DNA of 64,000 nucleotides from Arabidopsis thaliana. Its lineage: Eukaryota; Streptophyta; Magnoliopsida; Brassicales; Brassicaceae. The notes beneath the pieces are model-generated. The model had not been told where the DNA came from. It saw only the letters and a list, made by a program, of their open reading frames with translations, and did not search any database. Where the stretch lies: contig NC_003076.8 in assembly GCF_000001735.4 (NCBI RefSeq), forward strand, positions 930,001 to 994,000, written 5' to 3'. Below are positions 37,494 to 49,850 of the stretch, in pieces. The translations under genes and the position numbers were made by a program. The first letter of the stretch is position 1, and each line of letters begins with the position of its first letter.

Positions 37494-40400
37494 AGAAAGA
37501 CGCATAATATATTAAAAAATGTTTTGCCGGTACTAGAATATGTTAATTTGAGAAAAAGGAACAAATAAAACAATATTAAACGGCGTCGATGTCGTGGGAC
37601 TGATATTAAATATTTGAAGTCGCGATTTGATAAAAGATATGGTTTTCTGGTGGGATAAATTGTTAACATACCAACCATTAACCATTACTCGCTAGGCGCA
37701 AATGGACCAGTTGTATATAATGCGCTAAACCAAATTATTTATACATAAATTACTGAGTAAAGACAAAATTATTGCGCACACTAAGCATGTGTTAGTGTCA
37801 GTATATGTGTGTATACATACATTGATGTACTGTATCATGTATGCATCTAAATATGTAAATGTGTTTAATGTTTTTTTTGTACGTGCATAGATTATTTTAC
37901 AAACGGAGATCACAGCATCCCTATGTTTCCAAGTGTGCATACTCTTATAATATAGACAGTAAGACAGATATAATGAAATCGAATTTACTATAGTGAAGAC
38001 TATTTATTTAAAAGGATGATCTTCTCTCAATTATGTCTCCGAGGGTTGTGGAAAACTCTTTATATAAAAAAAAGTTCTAGTCAGTACTTTTTTCAAGCAC
38101 AAACCACTTGATCCTAATTCTTATTCTCGTGTTAAAAACATTGAAAGCATAAAATGAGGCTGTGCTAATGAGTACTGATTCTCGTGTAAAAAAAAACTGA
38201 AGATTTAACGTATATGAATTGCAAGTATATCTTTCAAAGAACGAAATTTGAATTTGATTGGTTTTGAGGTCGTGTACGTGGGATATGCAAATTCTCAGGA
38301 TCTCCGAATTTGTTCATAATGTGTATGTTTGCAAATATCTCTCAAAAGTTATACATCAAATAAAAGATTATATGCAGAGTAGAAAATAGGCAACATTTAT
38401 TAAATCACATGGTTTAGAAGAAAAATAGGACTAAGATCCGAGTTAATTAAAGTGATTAGTAAAACAAACAAGCAAAACGATTTTTTTAATAATAAAAACT
38501 GTTTGATATACTAATAGGTTATAGAAAAAAAAATATAACAATATATGAAATTTTTTCTATTCGAATGATTTATATTATTAAGGCATTAAGCCCCTAATGC
38601 ACTGGAGCCAGACACACATTTCCGTAAATCTTTACAAATTGAATGGGGAAATCTAAAACGATTAGGGGTTAAAAATGAAATGGAGTTATATGTATAAAAT
38701 GAAGTTATGAAAGAAGTCGTACCAAATCTAAAGGGTCAAAAGACTCAAGCTCTCCATTTGTTTCTGTCAGTTCGCTGAATCTCTAGATACAACTTGCAAT
38801 CTTATTTACACCGCCAAAAACTTAGGGGACGATGGTGACATGCGTGGTATTGCTATACGAATGTGCATGACCTGATGTATAAGTTTGCATCATTTTTTTA
38901 TTTTTTTTTGAAATTGCATGTTATTGTACGCAATTAAAACATTTCAACGAATCCACGTCAAAACTGTTATATATACCAAATAGACTAAAGCGAAGAGGAT
39001 ATCCCAAATAGTCCAATCTGATAATATCAATTGGATATTTCTTTTTGGATGATTGTATATTTTTCGGTTCATAACCAAGAAAGTTCAAAATGATTTATTT
39101 CACAATGATGGGTTTAGGGTTATTATCAACTCACATGGGTTGACTTCTAAAAGGAACATTAAATGTGAGGAGCTGACTAAACCGGCGGGAGGATATGTAT
39201 GAATGTATCGTAACTAACACATCGAAAGTCTCACCAATTCGGATTTTGACTTACTTTATATCCTGATATTATTAATCTATGTTTTGTTTGGTTGTTTATT
39301 TATTTGTTTGTGTTGACATCATTTAAGTTCAACCACACAACAACTCTTTTGTTCCCTTCGGTCTCCCTCTAAAGAATCCAAATTTTCTTACCAAACCTAA
39401 TCGTTCTATCCTGATGTAATGGATTTTTGTGTATGCGAAAAATTATTTTGTTTTTAGAGTAGTTTATTATTTAGTACAGCTTTGTATTTCACCTTTCTTA
39501 CTATAAATTATATTTAAATATTTTTTTACGTTCAAGGTTCTAGACTACTGAATTGAGATTTGCAAAGTCAAATATAGTTTATTACTGATATAAAAATCAT
39601 ATATATGATTGTTCCCATTACTGTATCACTTAAATTAATCCCCCTTAAATTAAGTATTATATAAAGATGCAGTTTCCACATATAAACTCTTTTGAGCCAC
39701 TATTTACATCTTAAATAGCACAAATTTGTTTTCCAATTTATTTTGAAAATTAGTCTATAATAAGCCAGTTTGTAAAAACTTCTCGATTATCAAAAAAAGT
39801 TACTACAATATCACATCTATTAGGAATATGGAAGAAAAAGTTGTGAAATGAAGACAAAATTACACCTAAAAAATAGATTTTTGGAAAAATGATCTAGACC
39901 ACAAAGAAAAAAGATGACCTGATGCATAAAGCATAACACCATTTCCATTAATAATAGTATTTATGTTATAAACAAAAGTAATAGAAATAGTCGATGAAAT
40001 CGAAAAACGAATCTGGTCGACAGAAATGTATGGACCTTTTTCTGCAATTGTCAAAGCCAAGACTTGTTTGGAAGGAAAAAAATAGTTTACATTTCTTCTA
40101 CTGAGAAAAATAGATCAAAAGAAATACTATATGATATGTTGTTTTAGTAAAGATAAACAATTGGTCGCAGTAACGGATCTAGAATACATTTATAATGGGT
40201 TAATGTATTATATGAATTGAAAAAAAGATTTGAACCTGTTAATGGGATCAACTCAAGAAATTTTAACTATTTTCTCTATTTTTTCTTAATTTTTAATATC
40301 AAATTAATTAAAATATAAAAGTTATTGGGTTCAAATGTTCAATAAAATAACTAATTTCTATTTTGAAGTTGTTTGTTGCCTAAGACCTACGCTGCGACTA

Positions 40401-40798
40401 TGACTAACTTCAAATTATAAATAAGGAGTTATAATGTTTTTTTCTAGGTAATTGATTGGAAAAATTGTTGACATTTCCATTAAGAACTCTAATTTTCCAA
40501 CTTGCTTTGAGAAAAAGGTATTAAAAGGATCGATCCATACCAAACAAATCACATGAATATCTTAGTAAGTTTAAGATTTGACTATATGGCATCTAACAGA
40601 CTATTCACTGAATATGTTCATTTGGTCTTAATTTTCTGATTTCGAATATTTTTGCAGTCATCATATATTTTATATCAAAATGGGCATTTAAAGCCCACTG
40701 TTAATTTTTAATTTCATTATAATGGCCTGCTAGATTCACTTGCAACAATCTATATTCGATGGGCCGAAACTAAATAAGCCCAAGTAAGAAAAAATTAA
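37323..40798. other. 3.5-kb intergenic region with TA microsatellite
   Basis: Lectin-PAN promoter followed by AT-rich spacer. It contains a (TA)n run at about 37449-37489 and a possible short inverted-repeat element at 40164-40398. No gene is supported; short frames here look random. Confidence 0.6.
37449..37489. repeat. (TA)n microsatellite
   Basis: About 20 uninterrupted TA units, roughly 130 bp upstream of the lectin-PAN start codon, inside its likely promoter or leader. Length is probably polymorphic. Confidence 0.95.
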
Positions 40799-40806
40799 TG
40801 TTGACA

Positions 40807-40839
<33 letters not shown>

Positions 40840-40879
40840 ACCTTAATCTGGCGCCTTAGACCAACTCGGCCATATCAAC
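40799..40879 (-). tRNA. tRNA-Leu (anticodon AAG)
   Basis: Minus-strand cloverleaf. The acceptor stem is GTTGATA with TGTCAAC plus a discriminator A, and the D-arm GGCCGAGTTGGTCTAAGGC is present. The anticodon stem CCAGA/TCTGG holds a 7-nt loop TTAAGGT, giving AAG. A long variable arm typical of leucine tRNAs follows, then T-arm GGGTTCAAATCCC. There is no intron. A run of six T on the minus strand (complement of 40789-40794) just downstream is a proper Pol III terminator. Confidence 0.96.
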
Positions 40880-40944
40880 TTTTTGATAGTAAAATTTCAA
40901 AGTATGAATATAACCGATTTGCATAGATTTAAATGACAGGGACA

Positions 40945-41285
40945 TGCCCTAAAATCCCTTGGTCCGATTAATAGCCTTCACTTCACGGCAAGTTCACGCC
41001 CTAAAAAGTAAAAACTGCGCTCGAGAGACGAAACCGCTATCATCTTCTTCGAGAACTTTCTTCTTTGACGCATCGTCTCCTTCAGGTCACAGTACCTCTC
41101 AAGACAATGGAGTTCTGGGGTAAAAATCTCCTATCTTCCTTCTTCTTCTTCTTCGTTCTCTGCGCTTCGTTTCCTGCATTTAGGTTTTTCTTTTTTTAAA
41201 AAAAATCTTTTGGTTTCATCATTTTTCTTCGTTTCCTACCGTTTCTTCTATGTGTAATCGTCAGGTTAGCTAAACGTGAGACGAG
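40945..41285 (+). pseudogene. Partial duplicate of the HD2C promoter, 5' UTR, exon 1 and intron 1 start
   Basis: Aligns by eye with 51828-52175: shared blocks include CCCTAAAATCCCTT, TCCGATTAATA, CACGCCCTAAAA, GCTCTCGAGAGACGAA / GCGCTCGAGAGACGAAA and GACGCATCGTC. The ATG (41107-41109), the 13-bp first exon ATGGAGTTCTGGG (41107-41119) and the GT splice donor are identical. So is most of the intron start (TTCGTTCTCTGCGCTTC). Similarity fades after GTTAGCTAAACG (about 41275). No HD2C exon 2 follows. If translated without splicing it gives only about 30 residues with a Phe run. It could still drive transcription, as the promoter-like part is retained. Probably the locus annotated as At5g03710. 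Confidence 0.85.
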
Positions 41286-41396
41286 ATTACATGAATACTG
41301 GCTATTGAATTTGTAATTAGTTTATAAATCTGTTATAAACCGGTACAAATTCCTTCAATCAAGACACAAAACATACCCCAACAGACAAGCAAAGGA

Positions 41397-41581
41397 GAAG
41401 AAGAAGAAGAAGAAGAAGAAGAAGAAGAAGAAGAAGAAGAAGAAGAAGAAGAAGAAGAAGAAGAAGAAGAAGAAGAAGAAGAAGAAGAAGAAGAAGAAGA
41501 AGAAGAAGAAGAAGAAGAAGAAGAAGAAGAAGAAGAAGAAGAAGAAGAAGAAGAAGAAGAAGAAGAAGAAGAAGAAGAAGA
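41397..41581. repeat. Pure (GAA)n/(TTC)n triplet repeat, about 61 units
   Basis: Uninterrupted GAA on the plus strand for about 185 bp, with no substitution. It sits between the HD2C 5' relic and the 3' end of HSFA3, and ends in a short (GA)n run. Reading frames through it give artificial poly-Phe, poly-Leu or poly-Ser proteins and are not genes. Pure purine/pyrimidine mirror repeats of this length can form triplex DNA. Confidence 0.98.
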
Positions 41582-41912
41582 CAGAGAGAGAGAGGAAAGA
41601 GCTTTTGCATTCGTACCTGGGACATAAATGATTAAACCAGACAGCTTCAGAGAGAAAAATCCTTTTAAAGAAACATTGTTCCACTTCAGACCTGCAAAAA
41701 TTTTAATTACTCAAGCAGATAAAAGCATAATTTTGTGTTATATATCCTTCATAATCAATGTTATTAGACCCTGGATTAAGTGAATAAGAAAGGAACAATC
41801 AAACTCATCAATATTATATATATGTATAAAGAGTGCATTCAAAATGAATAATGAATTAATAGTTCACCCGATAAGAAACGGGTTTTTGGTCTAAACTATA
41901 TATGAAAAGATC
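41582..41912. other. HSFA3 3' flank
   Basis: Short AT-rich sequence downstream of the HSFA3 stop. It probably contains the 3' UTR and the poly(A) site. No gene is seen. Confidence 0.6.
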
Positions 41913-43683
41913 CTAAGGATCATTCATTGGCGTATTATCATCATCATCACCAGTTGGCCAGTTGAATCCAGTCTCTGTGATTCCTGCAGCAAATTGTTCC
42001 CAGCAGACATCAGGCAAACCATCACTTGTTGTTTCTGCAGCAAAACCAAACTCTGAGACATCATTATAGTCCATTGTGTTTCCCCATGCATCGGTGTTGC
42101 TGAAACTCGGTATTGTAGTATCGAAACCCATGCTCCATGTCGTCTCTTCTTGTTTAATAAGTCCTTCAGGAGATGGGAAGGACATCAAGTAATCTGGTTT
42201 GCTCATCTCTTCTTCTGATGGATACATCAAGTTCTTGCCTTTTGGATCGCTTGAAGTCATCCCTCCTAAACCCTTGGTGTTCTCAGTCTCTTCGTCATAC
42301 ATTAGCAATCTCTCCCAATCATCAGCTTCATACTTCACCACCTCCCCTCCTGTTGGAGAATCTTGAGGCTGCTGGTGGTGCTTGATGAACTTCTTTCTCG
42401 CCTTTTCCAATCCAAGAGCTCCTCCTTTTTCTTTTCCTTTGAAGTTCTTCAGGCGTTCCAAGAAACCCCGGTTCTGAAACAACTTAGCCAAGAAAGAGAG
42501 CAATTGCTTCTGACGTTGCTCTGCAGCTTTCAGCCTCTGGTTTACAGTGTCCACATGTCGAGCTGTGCCTCTGCTTTGCTGCTGAAGCTCAACCATTTCC
42601 TCCATCAATGCACGCCGCTCTTTCCTCAGCTTCTCAATCTCTCCTCCAACCTCAGTAGGTGACCCTTGGCTTTGGCTAGTGCTACTGCAGCAAGTTTGGT
42701 TGGATTGTGGTGATCGACGACGATGAATGTTCTTCAGAAGATGCTTCTTGCCTCTAAGGAAAGCCTCGTTAGCGAATTCCCACTTGTCAGTATCAATCTT
42801 TCGAAATCCCTGGAAACATTCCAACCCCAAAAAAACAACTCAAACAAGCTCAAGATAAAGTAAGTAAACACATTTACATCAAGACAAGACCAAATATCTC
42901 AAGATATTAGAAAGATTCTACCTCTGAAGTGTGAAGAACATGTGAGTAATGATGTCTTAAACCAGACTGAAGTTAACATTGTGAGAAAATAACAAAACTT
43001 CATAAACCAAAATTCTCCATTCAAACGAAACCATAAGTATACAAGATTACAAGCTTATTTCAGATGAGAAGTTATTATAAGATCCAATCGAGGCCAAAAT
43101 TTCATAGATACAAAACTCAGTGTTACATGATAGAGAGATTAAACAAATCCCAAAAAGAAAAGAAAATTACAGGTAATTTTTTACAAGTTATCAAAAAACG
43201 AGTTTCAAGAATCTATACAAAATGGTTTTGGTCATCAAAAAGATTACAGAAACATAAAAACAAAACAAAACTGAAAGAAGAAGAAGAAGAAGAAGAATGA
43301 GTCTATCTAGAAAACAGAAACAGAGCAAGAGAGATGATTACATAAGTGTTAAGCTGTCTGACGAAGCTGGAGAAATTGTTGTGTTTGAAATTCCTTGGAA
43401 GTATGATTCTGGCAAACTCTAGAGGATCCCAAACTACGAAGCTAGCTCCGGTCAGTCCCCAAGAGATGACCGGGTCAAGAGTCGGGTCATCAACCAAATC
43501 AAAAGTCTTGGATAAAAAAGGTGGAATTGGATTCCCTTGTAAGATGTCTAGTGGCATGGGAAGTGGTGACCCAGAGAAACCCATGTCAGTGTCGACGTAG
43601 AGAGACCCGGGTATATCGGATCGTCTCGAAACGGGTACTGAAATTGGAGTTGGTTTAGAAACAGCATCTTTTTTTGGGCTCAT
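41913..43683 (-). CDS. HSFA3: Heat shock transcription factor A3
   Basis: Two exons on the minus strand, 43342-43683 and 41913-42809, give 412 residues. Class A activator of heat- and drought-responsive genes (known family role). The winged-helix DNA-binding domain (about residues 51-147) begins [17 protein letters not shown] and includes [11 protein letters not shown]; the intron falls at the standard HSF position, between LNTY and GFRKI. A Q/Leu-rich HR-A/B oligomerisation helix follows ([39 protein letters not shown]), with the insertion typical of class A. The C-terminal half has several Trp-centred acidic motifs ([29 protein letters not shown]), which fits the Trp-rich activation region described for HSFA3. 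The intron holds a short GAA run (about 43276-43297). Corresponds to At5g03720. Confidence 0.97.
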
Positions 43684-43815
43684 TTGATATAGTAGAAAAT
43701 TTACGGGTTTTAGTGAGAGAGAGAGTGAGAAATTGGGGTGTGTGTGATAATTAGGGGGTTTAAGAGAAGAAGGATGAGAGGTTTAATGGTTTATAAAGGT
43801 TTAGGGAAGGAAGTA

Positions 43816-43821
43816 ACCGAC
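43816..43821. promoter_or_regulatory. DRE/CRT core upstream of HSFA3 (proximal)
   Basis: ACCGAC about 135 bp upstream of the HSFA3 ATG and just upstream of its TATA-like box. DREB2-type factors are known to activate HSFA3 through DRE elements in its promoter. Confidence 0.75.
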
Positions 43822-43982
43822 AAACTGTAGTCAGATAATTGAAAAAAATCTGGGGAATAGAGAGGCGGTGGAAATGGGTGGGTCAGTTCCCGCCACCGTG
43901 GATTTATCTTTTTCGTCATCATGTTCCATTGATTCATCAGTTTAGAAGAAATTTGGAAACTTTAGTGACAAATAATTGTACA

Positions 43983-43988
43983 ACCGAC
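43983..43988. promoter_or_regulatory. DRE/CRT core upstream of HSFA3 (distal)
   Basis: A second ACCGAC, about 300 bp upstream of the HSFA3 ATG, in the same orientation as the first. Paired DREs fit the reported DREB2A/DREB2C control of this gene. Confidence 0.75.
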
Positions 43989-44957
43989 ATTGAAATTGAA
44001 AGTTGTTTCCTTGCAGCTTCACTTAGCTCTCTCTCTCTGTGATTTGGTGAAGGAGAGAAAGTGGTGACGATGGTGGGTCCCACGTCATCTTGAGATTTTT
44101 GAAAGGAGGAGTGATTTAGCGCGTTTGCCAGGTCAGCTTTCTAATTTGGAACTGGGCCCTCACAAATCACTGATTCGCTTTTCGTGTTTCCTTTTTCAGA
44201 ATTTAATATTGTATAATTTTGATTTACGCAATCCTATTGGTTACCGATCCATCAAACGATTAATTCGGAAGACAGGTAAAGTCGTTTTCAAGTGTGGGAA
44301 CTTACTTAGACGCGAAGGCAAAAATAGTTGACTATGTATCTAGATATTTTCAGTCCCAATGCGTTTTTAACGATTTGGGATTATATTCATCTGTATTAGA
44401 GTCTCCGAAAGTTACAGTCTTATTTCATTTCTGTTGGTTTATAGTCCAGACTAATCGCACAGTGAACAAATGTAAATCCAATGAATCATATTGAGTTTGC
44501 AAAACCCTTTGACAGCATTTACCAGCTGCTCTTTTTTACCTTCGCTTAGTAACTAATTTAGCGGTATAAATGTACAGCAATGTAATTAAATATAGCTTTC
44601 AGTGCATTGCTACAAAGACATAACAACAAAATATTGCTTACCCTTTGGGACTAGATAGATAGATTATATCCCTCACATTGTTTCCATTACTACATTTTTT
44701 TTTCCTCCCTGTGACAATAGTCATGTACATTTTAACAATCTGCAACATTAAAAAGGGAACAAAACAGCAGACAAAGATCGCAAAAATAATACATGTATAA
44801 AAACCATGGGATTCTGTAGGATATGATTGATAGCTCATGAGGAATGTACCTTTAAAGCTATATCTTAACTAGTGTCTCCCTCCTGGGCAGCAAAAGAATG
44901 CTGAGAGTATATGTGCATATCATGATTATAACAACTTTTGAATGGACCGGGGGTATT

Positions 44958-47900
44958 TTACAAATCCGAGCGGTTGGGCGGAGGAACCGCTGATTTGATC
45001 AATGGTCTTAGCAAGTCCATTATAGTTGCAAATGATGGACGCTTCCATGGCTCACTGGTAATGAAACACATACATAAACATGAAGTCTATTCAAGAAGAA
45101 TTCAAAAAAGAGATAGAAAATCTTAACGTACTTGGTCCAACAACCCTCGATTATGGCTGCAACCTGAGGATTCAGATTACGCGGGATCTCCAGCCGTTTA
45201 CACTTGAAACCAACCGCAGCTACAACCTATGGAACATTTTTTTGTATGATCATATATAGCATGTTATGAAATGTAGAGTGAGGGACTTCCAAATGCAAAA
45301 TAATATCATTATTATTTGAGATGTTTAGAGTGGAAAGTACCTGAGCCGGATTTAAGTTACCCCATGGTTGTTGCAATGTAGCAAGCTCCCACAAGATGAC
45401 CCCGAAGCTGTACACATCTGACTTTTCATTAGACGGCTCATCTCGCAGGACTTCTGGTGCCATCCACTCGGGCTGATATATCAAAGTCAGTAATTATTTA
45501 GCTTCCATTGGAAATAGGACCTAGAAGAAAGTTACGTTGTTCAGCGTGTTTTAGTTTCAAACAAACTGAACTTACGGTTCCAGCTGCTGACTTCGAGGAA
45601 AGAAACGTGCTGGCCTTCAATCGCGAGAGACCAAAATCACAAACCTGAAATTTCAAGACAAATTGAGGAGTTAGAATAATAATGTTCTGATTGTTTTTAA
45701 GACGACAGCTTGAGGCTGCTGTATCTTTTAAGTTTCAGCAGATTAACGCCTTTTTGTAATGTCTCCAAACCAATTTAGAATTAAAAATCATAATTTATAT
45801 ATAAGCTTGTCTCACAAGAGGAATAAAATATCAAAATCAAAACATTGGACACAACAATTTCTAATTTAGATTCAAACCTTGACTGTATATTTTTTGTCAA
45901 CCAATAAGTTTGGAGATTTTAGATCTCTATGCACAATTGGAGGATTGCGATTGTGAAGATAATTCATTCCCTTAGCCTGTGACAGAGAATTGGAAAGAAA
46001 GTTCCATGTGAAGAAACACCAAGATCAGGAAGTAATCACCCATACATGTAACATAAGGAATTAAACATACCACATCATAAGCCATACTCAGGCGACGTCT
46101 CTCATCTAATTGCTCCCTTGCTCCACTTTTATGCAAAAGTCTGTATAAACTACCTCTGTTTGAAAGAAATCATGGTATTAGAGTCATTATAGGCCAAAAT
46201 TCTACACTCAGTACATCAAACCTTCCAAATCCAAGTAATTGTACCTTGACAAATATTCTGTCACTATTGACAAATTTGGAGGTTGAGTGACCGCACCCAT
46301 GAAGAGAACAATGTTAGGGTGGCGAAGGCGTTTCATTATCGCAACCTGACAGCGAATCAAGATCATTGGAGACATTAATACAACAAGTTCATTACCAAAA
46401 TCAAGAGAAAATTTTATTTGTGCACCTCTCTTAAGAACTCATTAACACGCTCAGCATGGAAGTCTTGCTCCATGAGAATTTTCACAGCAACATCCTGAAA
46501 TTGATAGAGAATATTACTGCAATAATCAAAATTAGAATTCTTCTAGTGATAGAATTGTAAAATTCAAACAGGAAGACAAATTTATGATATAAAGACACAT
46601 ATACATCTAAAATGGGACACCTTTTGTCCGTGTTTAATTTCTGACAGAACGGAGAGTCACATATACAATAACTTTGCCTTTTATAATACCAAGCAGATCC
46701 AAAAGTCACAACCAAATTTTTAGAGCGAAAAAAAATTCAGCTGCGTAAATTCTGACAAAAAAGTTCTTACCGAGCCATGCCACTCAGCACGGTGGACAGT
46801 GCCAAAGGAACCTGAAAGAGCAGTCGCTCAAATTAGAGTGGAAGAATTAAAGGCAACAGAGAAGAATGTAATCTCAAAATGGGTGGCACTTTTTCCTTAT
46901 TTTGTTCGAGAACAGAGTCCAAAGCAAAACCACTTCCTCAAGAATTTCATATTTCTTTGCATTTTTAGACCGAATCATTAATTTTTCCGTAAAATTATTA
47001 CCTGCTCCAATCTTTTCTTTTATATTAAGATCACACCACGGGATGTCCATATCATCACCATCAAGTCCAAGTTCCCTATTTGCCCTGTTTGGAACTGGCT
47101 GACTGATTGGTGGGGCATTCATAGGTGCTGCTTCAATTTGATTTGACGCACGCATCATGTTCTGTGGAGGCATATTAGCACTGGGTGGCAAAGACCCACC
47201 ACCATTTTCTGCCAATGCGTCATTCTCTCCACCCGGATTATCATATTGCCTATGAAACATTGAGAATCCCATATCATCTACAACCATTCAAACAAGCAGA
47301 TATAAGAAATTAGAGTCCAGAAGACAAGTCTTGCACATAAATGCACTAGAATTCATAAGCTTGAACAGCAGACTAACAAGTTTAACCTTAAATATCATTA
47401 GGCAAAGAACCCACCAACAAACATACACATCAACAGCCAAAAACAACTAAAGTGAAAAGAGACAAGAAAACAAACAATAGAATCATTCTAAGACTACTAA
47501 CACTTCAGATACTGAGACATGATCAAGAAATACCCTAAATGATAGGAGATTACTCTTTTAGGGGAAATACAAAACGAGATGTAAGCAGCATGCAAAAAGT
47601 TAACATATTATTCAGGTTTTTTGTATGGGAATACCTGATGCAGGATCGAAAACAAGATTAAGAGACTGGCTATCGGAGAAATATTGTTTGGCTAGTAACC
47701 TAAAATCGACTGCGGGTTCAACTGGCTTTGGTCGTGGAAACCGCAGAGGAGAAGAAATTGAGATAGATGAAGGACCATTTAGCAAGGAATCAGGCTCCCA
47801 TAAGTGACCTGGCTTTCCTACTAAATCAACCAGGTACTCCCTGAAACCAAAACAAATTTTCCACGTCATCAACCTAATATTCTGCGAAACATTTGGAGCT

Positions 47901-49660
47901 ATAATTGTTTTTCCAGAAACAAAAAGCAAAGAAAATAGGAAAATAAAGGCTCTTTCGCAATCACTTGTATCATACCTATCAAGCCCAAACCTGACAAGGC
48001 ACGAAGCGGCATCGTCTCTATTACAATATTTACATCCTTTGGCAATTCGACAGGGTAAATCAATTATGTCAGCCAGTACCTGCATGCACCAAATAGAAGA
48101 TATAAAATACTTTTTTTCTTTGGAACATTCAACTATCAGTAACCTATTTTTTTCTAATCAATAACACCACTTTTCACATTCAACGTTCTTCATATGTATT
48201 CCAATAAAAACAAATGGATGAAGCACAATAATTTATATGATCATTTCACAAGATGTCTTAAATGTCATGGGGATAGCATCAAAGTTGGGATCTCACTTTG
48301 AAGAGTAAAGCTCGATGTCTGCAGAGTCCAACAGAGAGGCTACCTATGGGAACCACCACTTTAAAGATTTCTTTTAGACCATCAATGCACTCCTTCCACA
48401 TGGGAACCAACTCATCTTCCCCCATGATAACTGGACCCCTGGGGAAGCAAGAATTAACGAGTACAATGTGAGAAATCACAGGAAGATATAAAAATATAAG
48501 TTCAAAGGGATAGTAAGGATTGTATGAGTACAAACCCCATACGATTGCAGATAAGCTTTGCCAGCTGATCAACAACCTCTTTTGTGGTAATGCAGCTACA
48601 AGATATGTCGTGGACTCTATTGTGAAGTTCCTTGAAGGCTGGATCACTACGCCTATCAACTATGATCGCTTCAAGCGAAGAATCAACACCAGAATCAACA
48701 GCTCTTAATGATTCAATTGAAGGGATGCGACCACTTTCATGCAGGTCGATGCATAAGGTCCAAATATAGGGATCCAGACCATTCATCATATAAAACCCAT
48801 CAGGAACTTTATCATAGTACGATAAGCAGCCATTAACCTGATGCAGCACACAAAACAATCATACTCTGCAATGTATCTAAACAACATATCTCATTTGCTA
48901 CTAATAGACTTTTGGTAAGGAGATCTAACTGAAACTTCGGAAACAAGAGGACCATATCTCTATAACCACGATTCAATAATTTTGGGAAACAAAGCTTAAC
49001 AGGAACAAATACCCAGAAACGATGTGAAACGGTTTCGGCTGAACTTGGCGAAGTCCGTAAAGCAGACTCGTCCGGTACAGGATCCAGAAAGTTCGGATCG
49101 TCGGCACAAGTAGCCTCCGACGAAAGCCTTAACGCCAATGCAAGCTGCAGCTGATAACTCTCCTCCGTCTGCTGCGCCCAGCTCTTCCCAGATGAAGACC
49201 CTCCAGCGGAGTCCGCCGCCATCTGTATCCTCAAATCTCCTCCACCACCACCAAATCCAAGCCTAAACCCATCATCTTGAGGAAATCCAACAGATTCGAT
49301 CTCGTTAGCCGCCGCAGAAAGCGTAGGCATGTAATAATCCCCAGACAAAGAGCTCTCACCGAAACTACTCCCACTGGATTGCCTTTGCAACCCTAGAGAC
49401 GAAGCATACATATTATTCCCAACCCGATTCGGTTGATTATTCAACCTATGATCACCACCACCACCACCGCTAGGATCCCAATCAAATCCGCCTCTCTCCG
49501 CCTTAGCTTTCCCGGTGTTCCCGCTGTTATGGTTGCTCCTGTTTTCGCTCGACAAGGAATCATAGTGAGGCGGAGGAGCTCCGGTGACGGAAACTGACAC
49601 CTGATCGTCAGAAAATTGACTAAGCAAAGTGTAATTAGATCTTCTACCGGGCATTTCCAT
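44958..49660 (-). CDS. CTR1: CTR1, Raf-like protein kinase of the ethylene pathway
   Basis: Fifteen coding exons on the minus strand: 49013-49660, 48536-48837, 48297-48438, 47976-48079, 47635-47840, 47002-47277, 46771-46811, 46426-46494, 46245-46345, 46071-46155, 45878-45976, 45576-45644, 45341-45472, 45132-45226, 44958-45054. Frame and phase are continuous, giving 821 residues. CTR1 represses ethylene responses by phosphorylating EIN2 at the ER while bound to active receptors (known). The N-terminal region is Gly/Ser-rich, followed by a conserved EDR1/CTR1-type regulatory domain (exons 2-5). The kinase domain runs from exon 6 to 15: GAGSFGTV loop, VAVKIL lysine, [15 protein letters not shown] and [11 protein letters not shown]. 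The RDLKSPN and GTPEWMAPE forms mark the Raf-like MAPKKK group. The CT-rich leader upstream (49815-49850) is probably in its 5' UTR or promoter. Corresponds to At5g03730. Confidence 0.98.
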
Positions 49661-49813
49661 GGAAAAGAGAGTTATCGCGATCTAGATGAGAGAGTTTCCC
49701 GATCATATAAACATCAAACCCTAGGAAACCGCCATTGTTGAAGAAGTTTGGCGAGCTAGCTAGCCACTTGTTTCTCTCTCTAGTTTTTCATTTTTTTTTT
49801 GTACTTTTTAAAA

Positions 49814-49814
<1 letters not shown>

Positions 49815-49850
<36 letters not shown>
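49815..49850. repeat. (CT)n microsatellite upstream of CTR1
   Basis: About 17 CT units on the plus strand, hence (GA)n in the sense of CTR1, roughly 160-190 bp before its ATG. GA/CT runs are common in plant 5' UTRs. Confidence 0.93.

Larger units (their letters stand above)
43684..44957. other. HSFA3 promoter and CTR1 3' flank
   Basis: The HSFA3-proximal part has a TATA-like element (minus-strand TTTATAA, about 43790-43796) and two ACCGAC motifs. The distal part contains the CTR1 3' UTR. No gene is seen. Confidence 0.65.

Noticed and set aside
41107..41200. Micro-ORF starting at the duplicated HD2C ATG
   Set aside because: It reads through what is intron in the parent gene; best treated as a relic of the duplication and not a gene.
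41355..41684. Minus-strand frames of about 90-110 residues dominated by Phe or Leu
   Set aside because: They are translations of the TTC triplet repeat; flanking residues have no recognisable domain.
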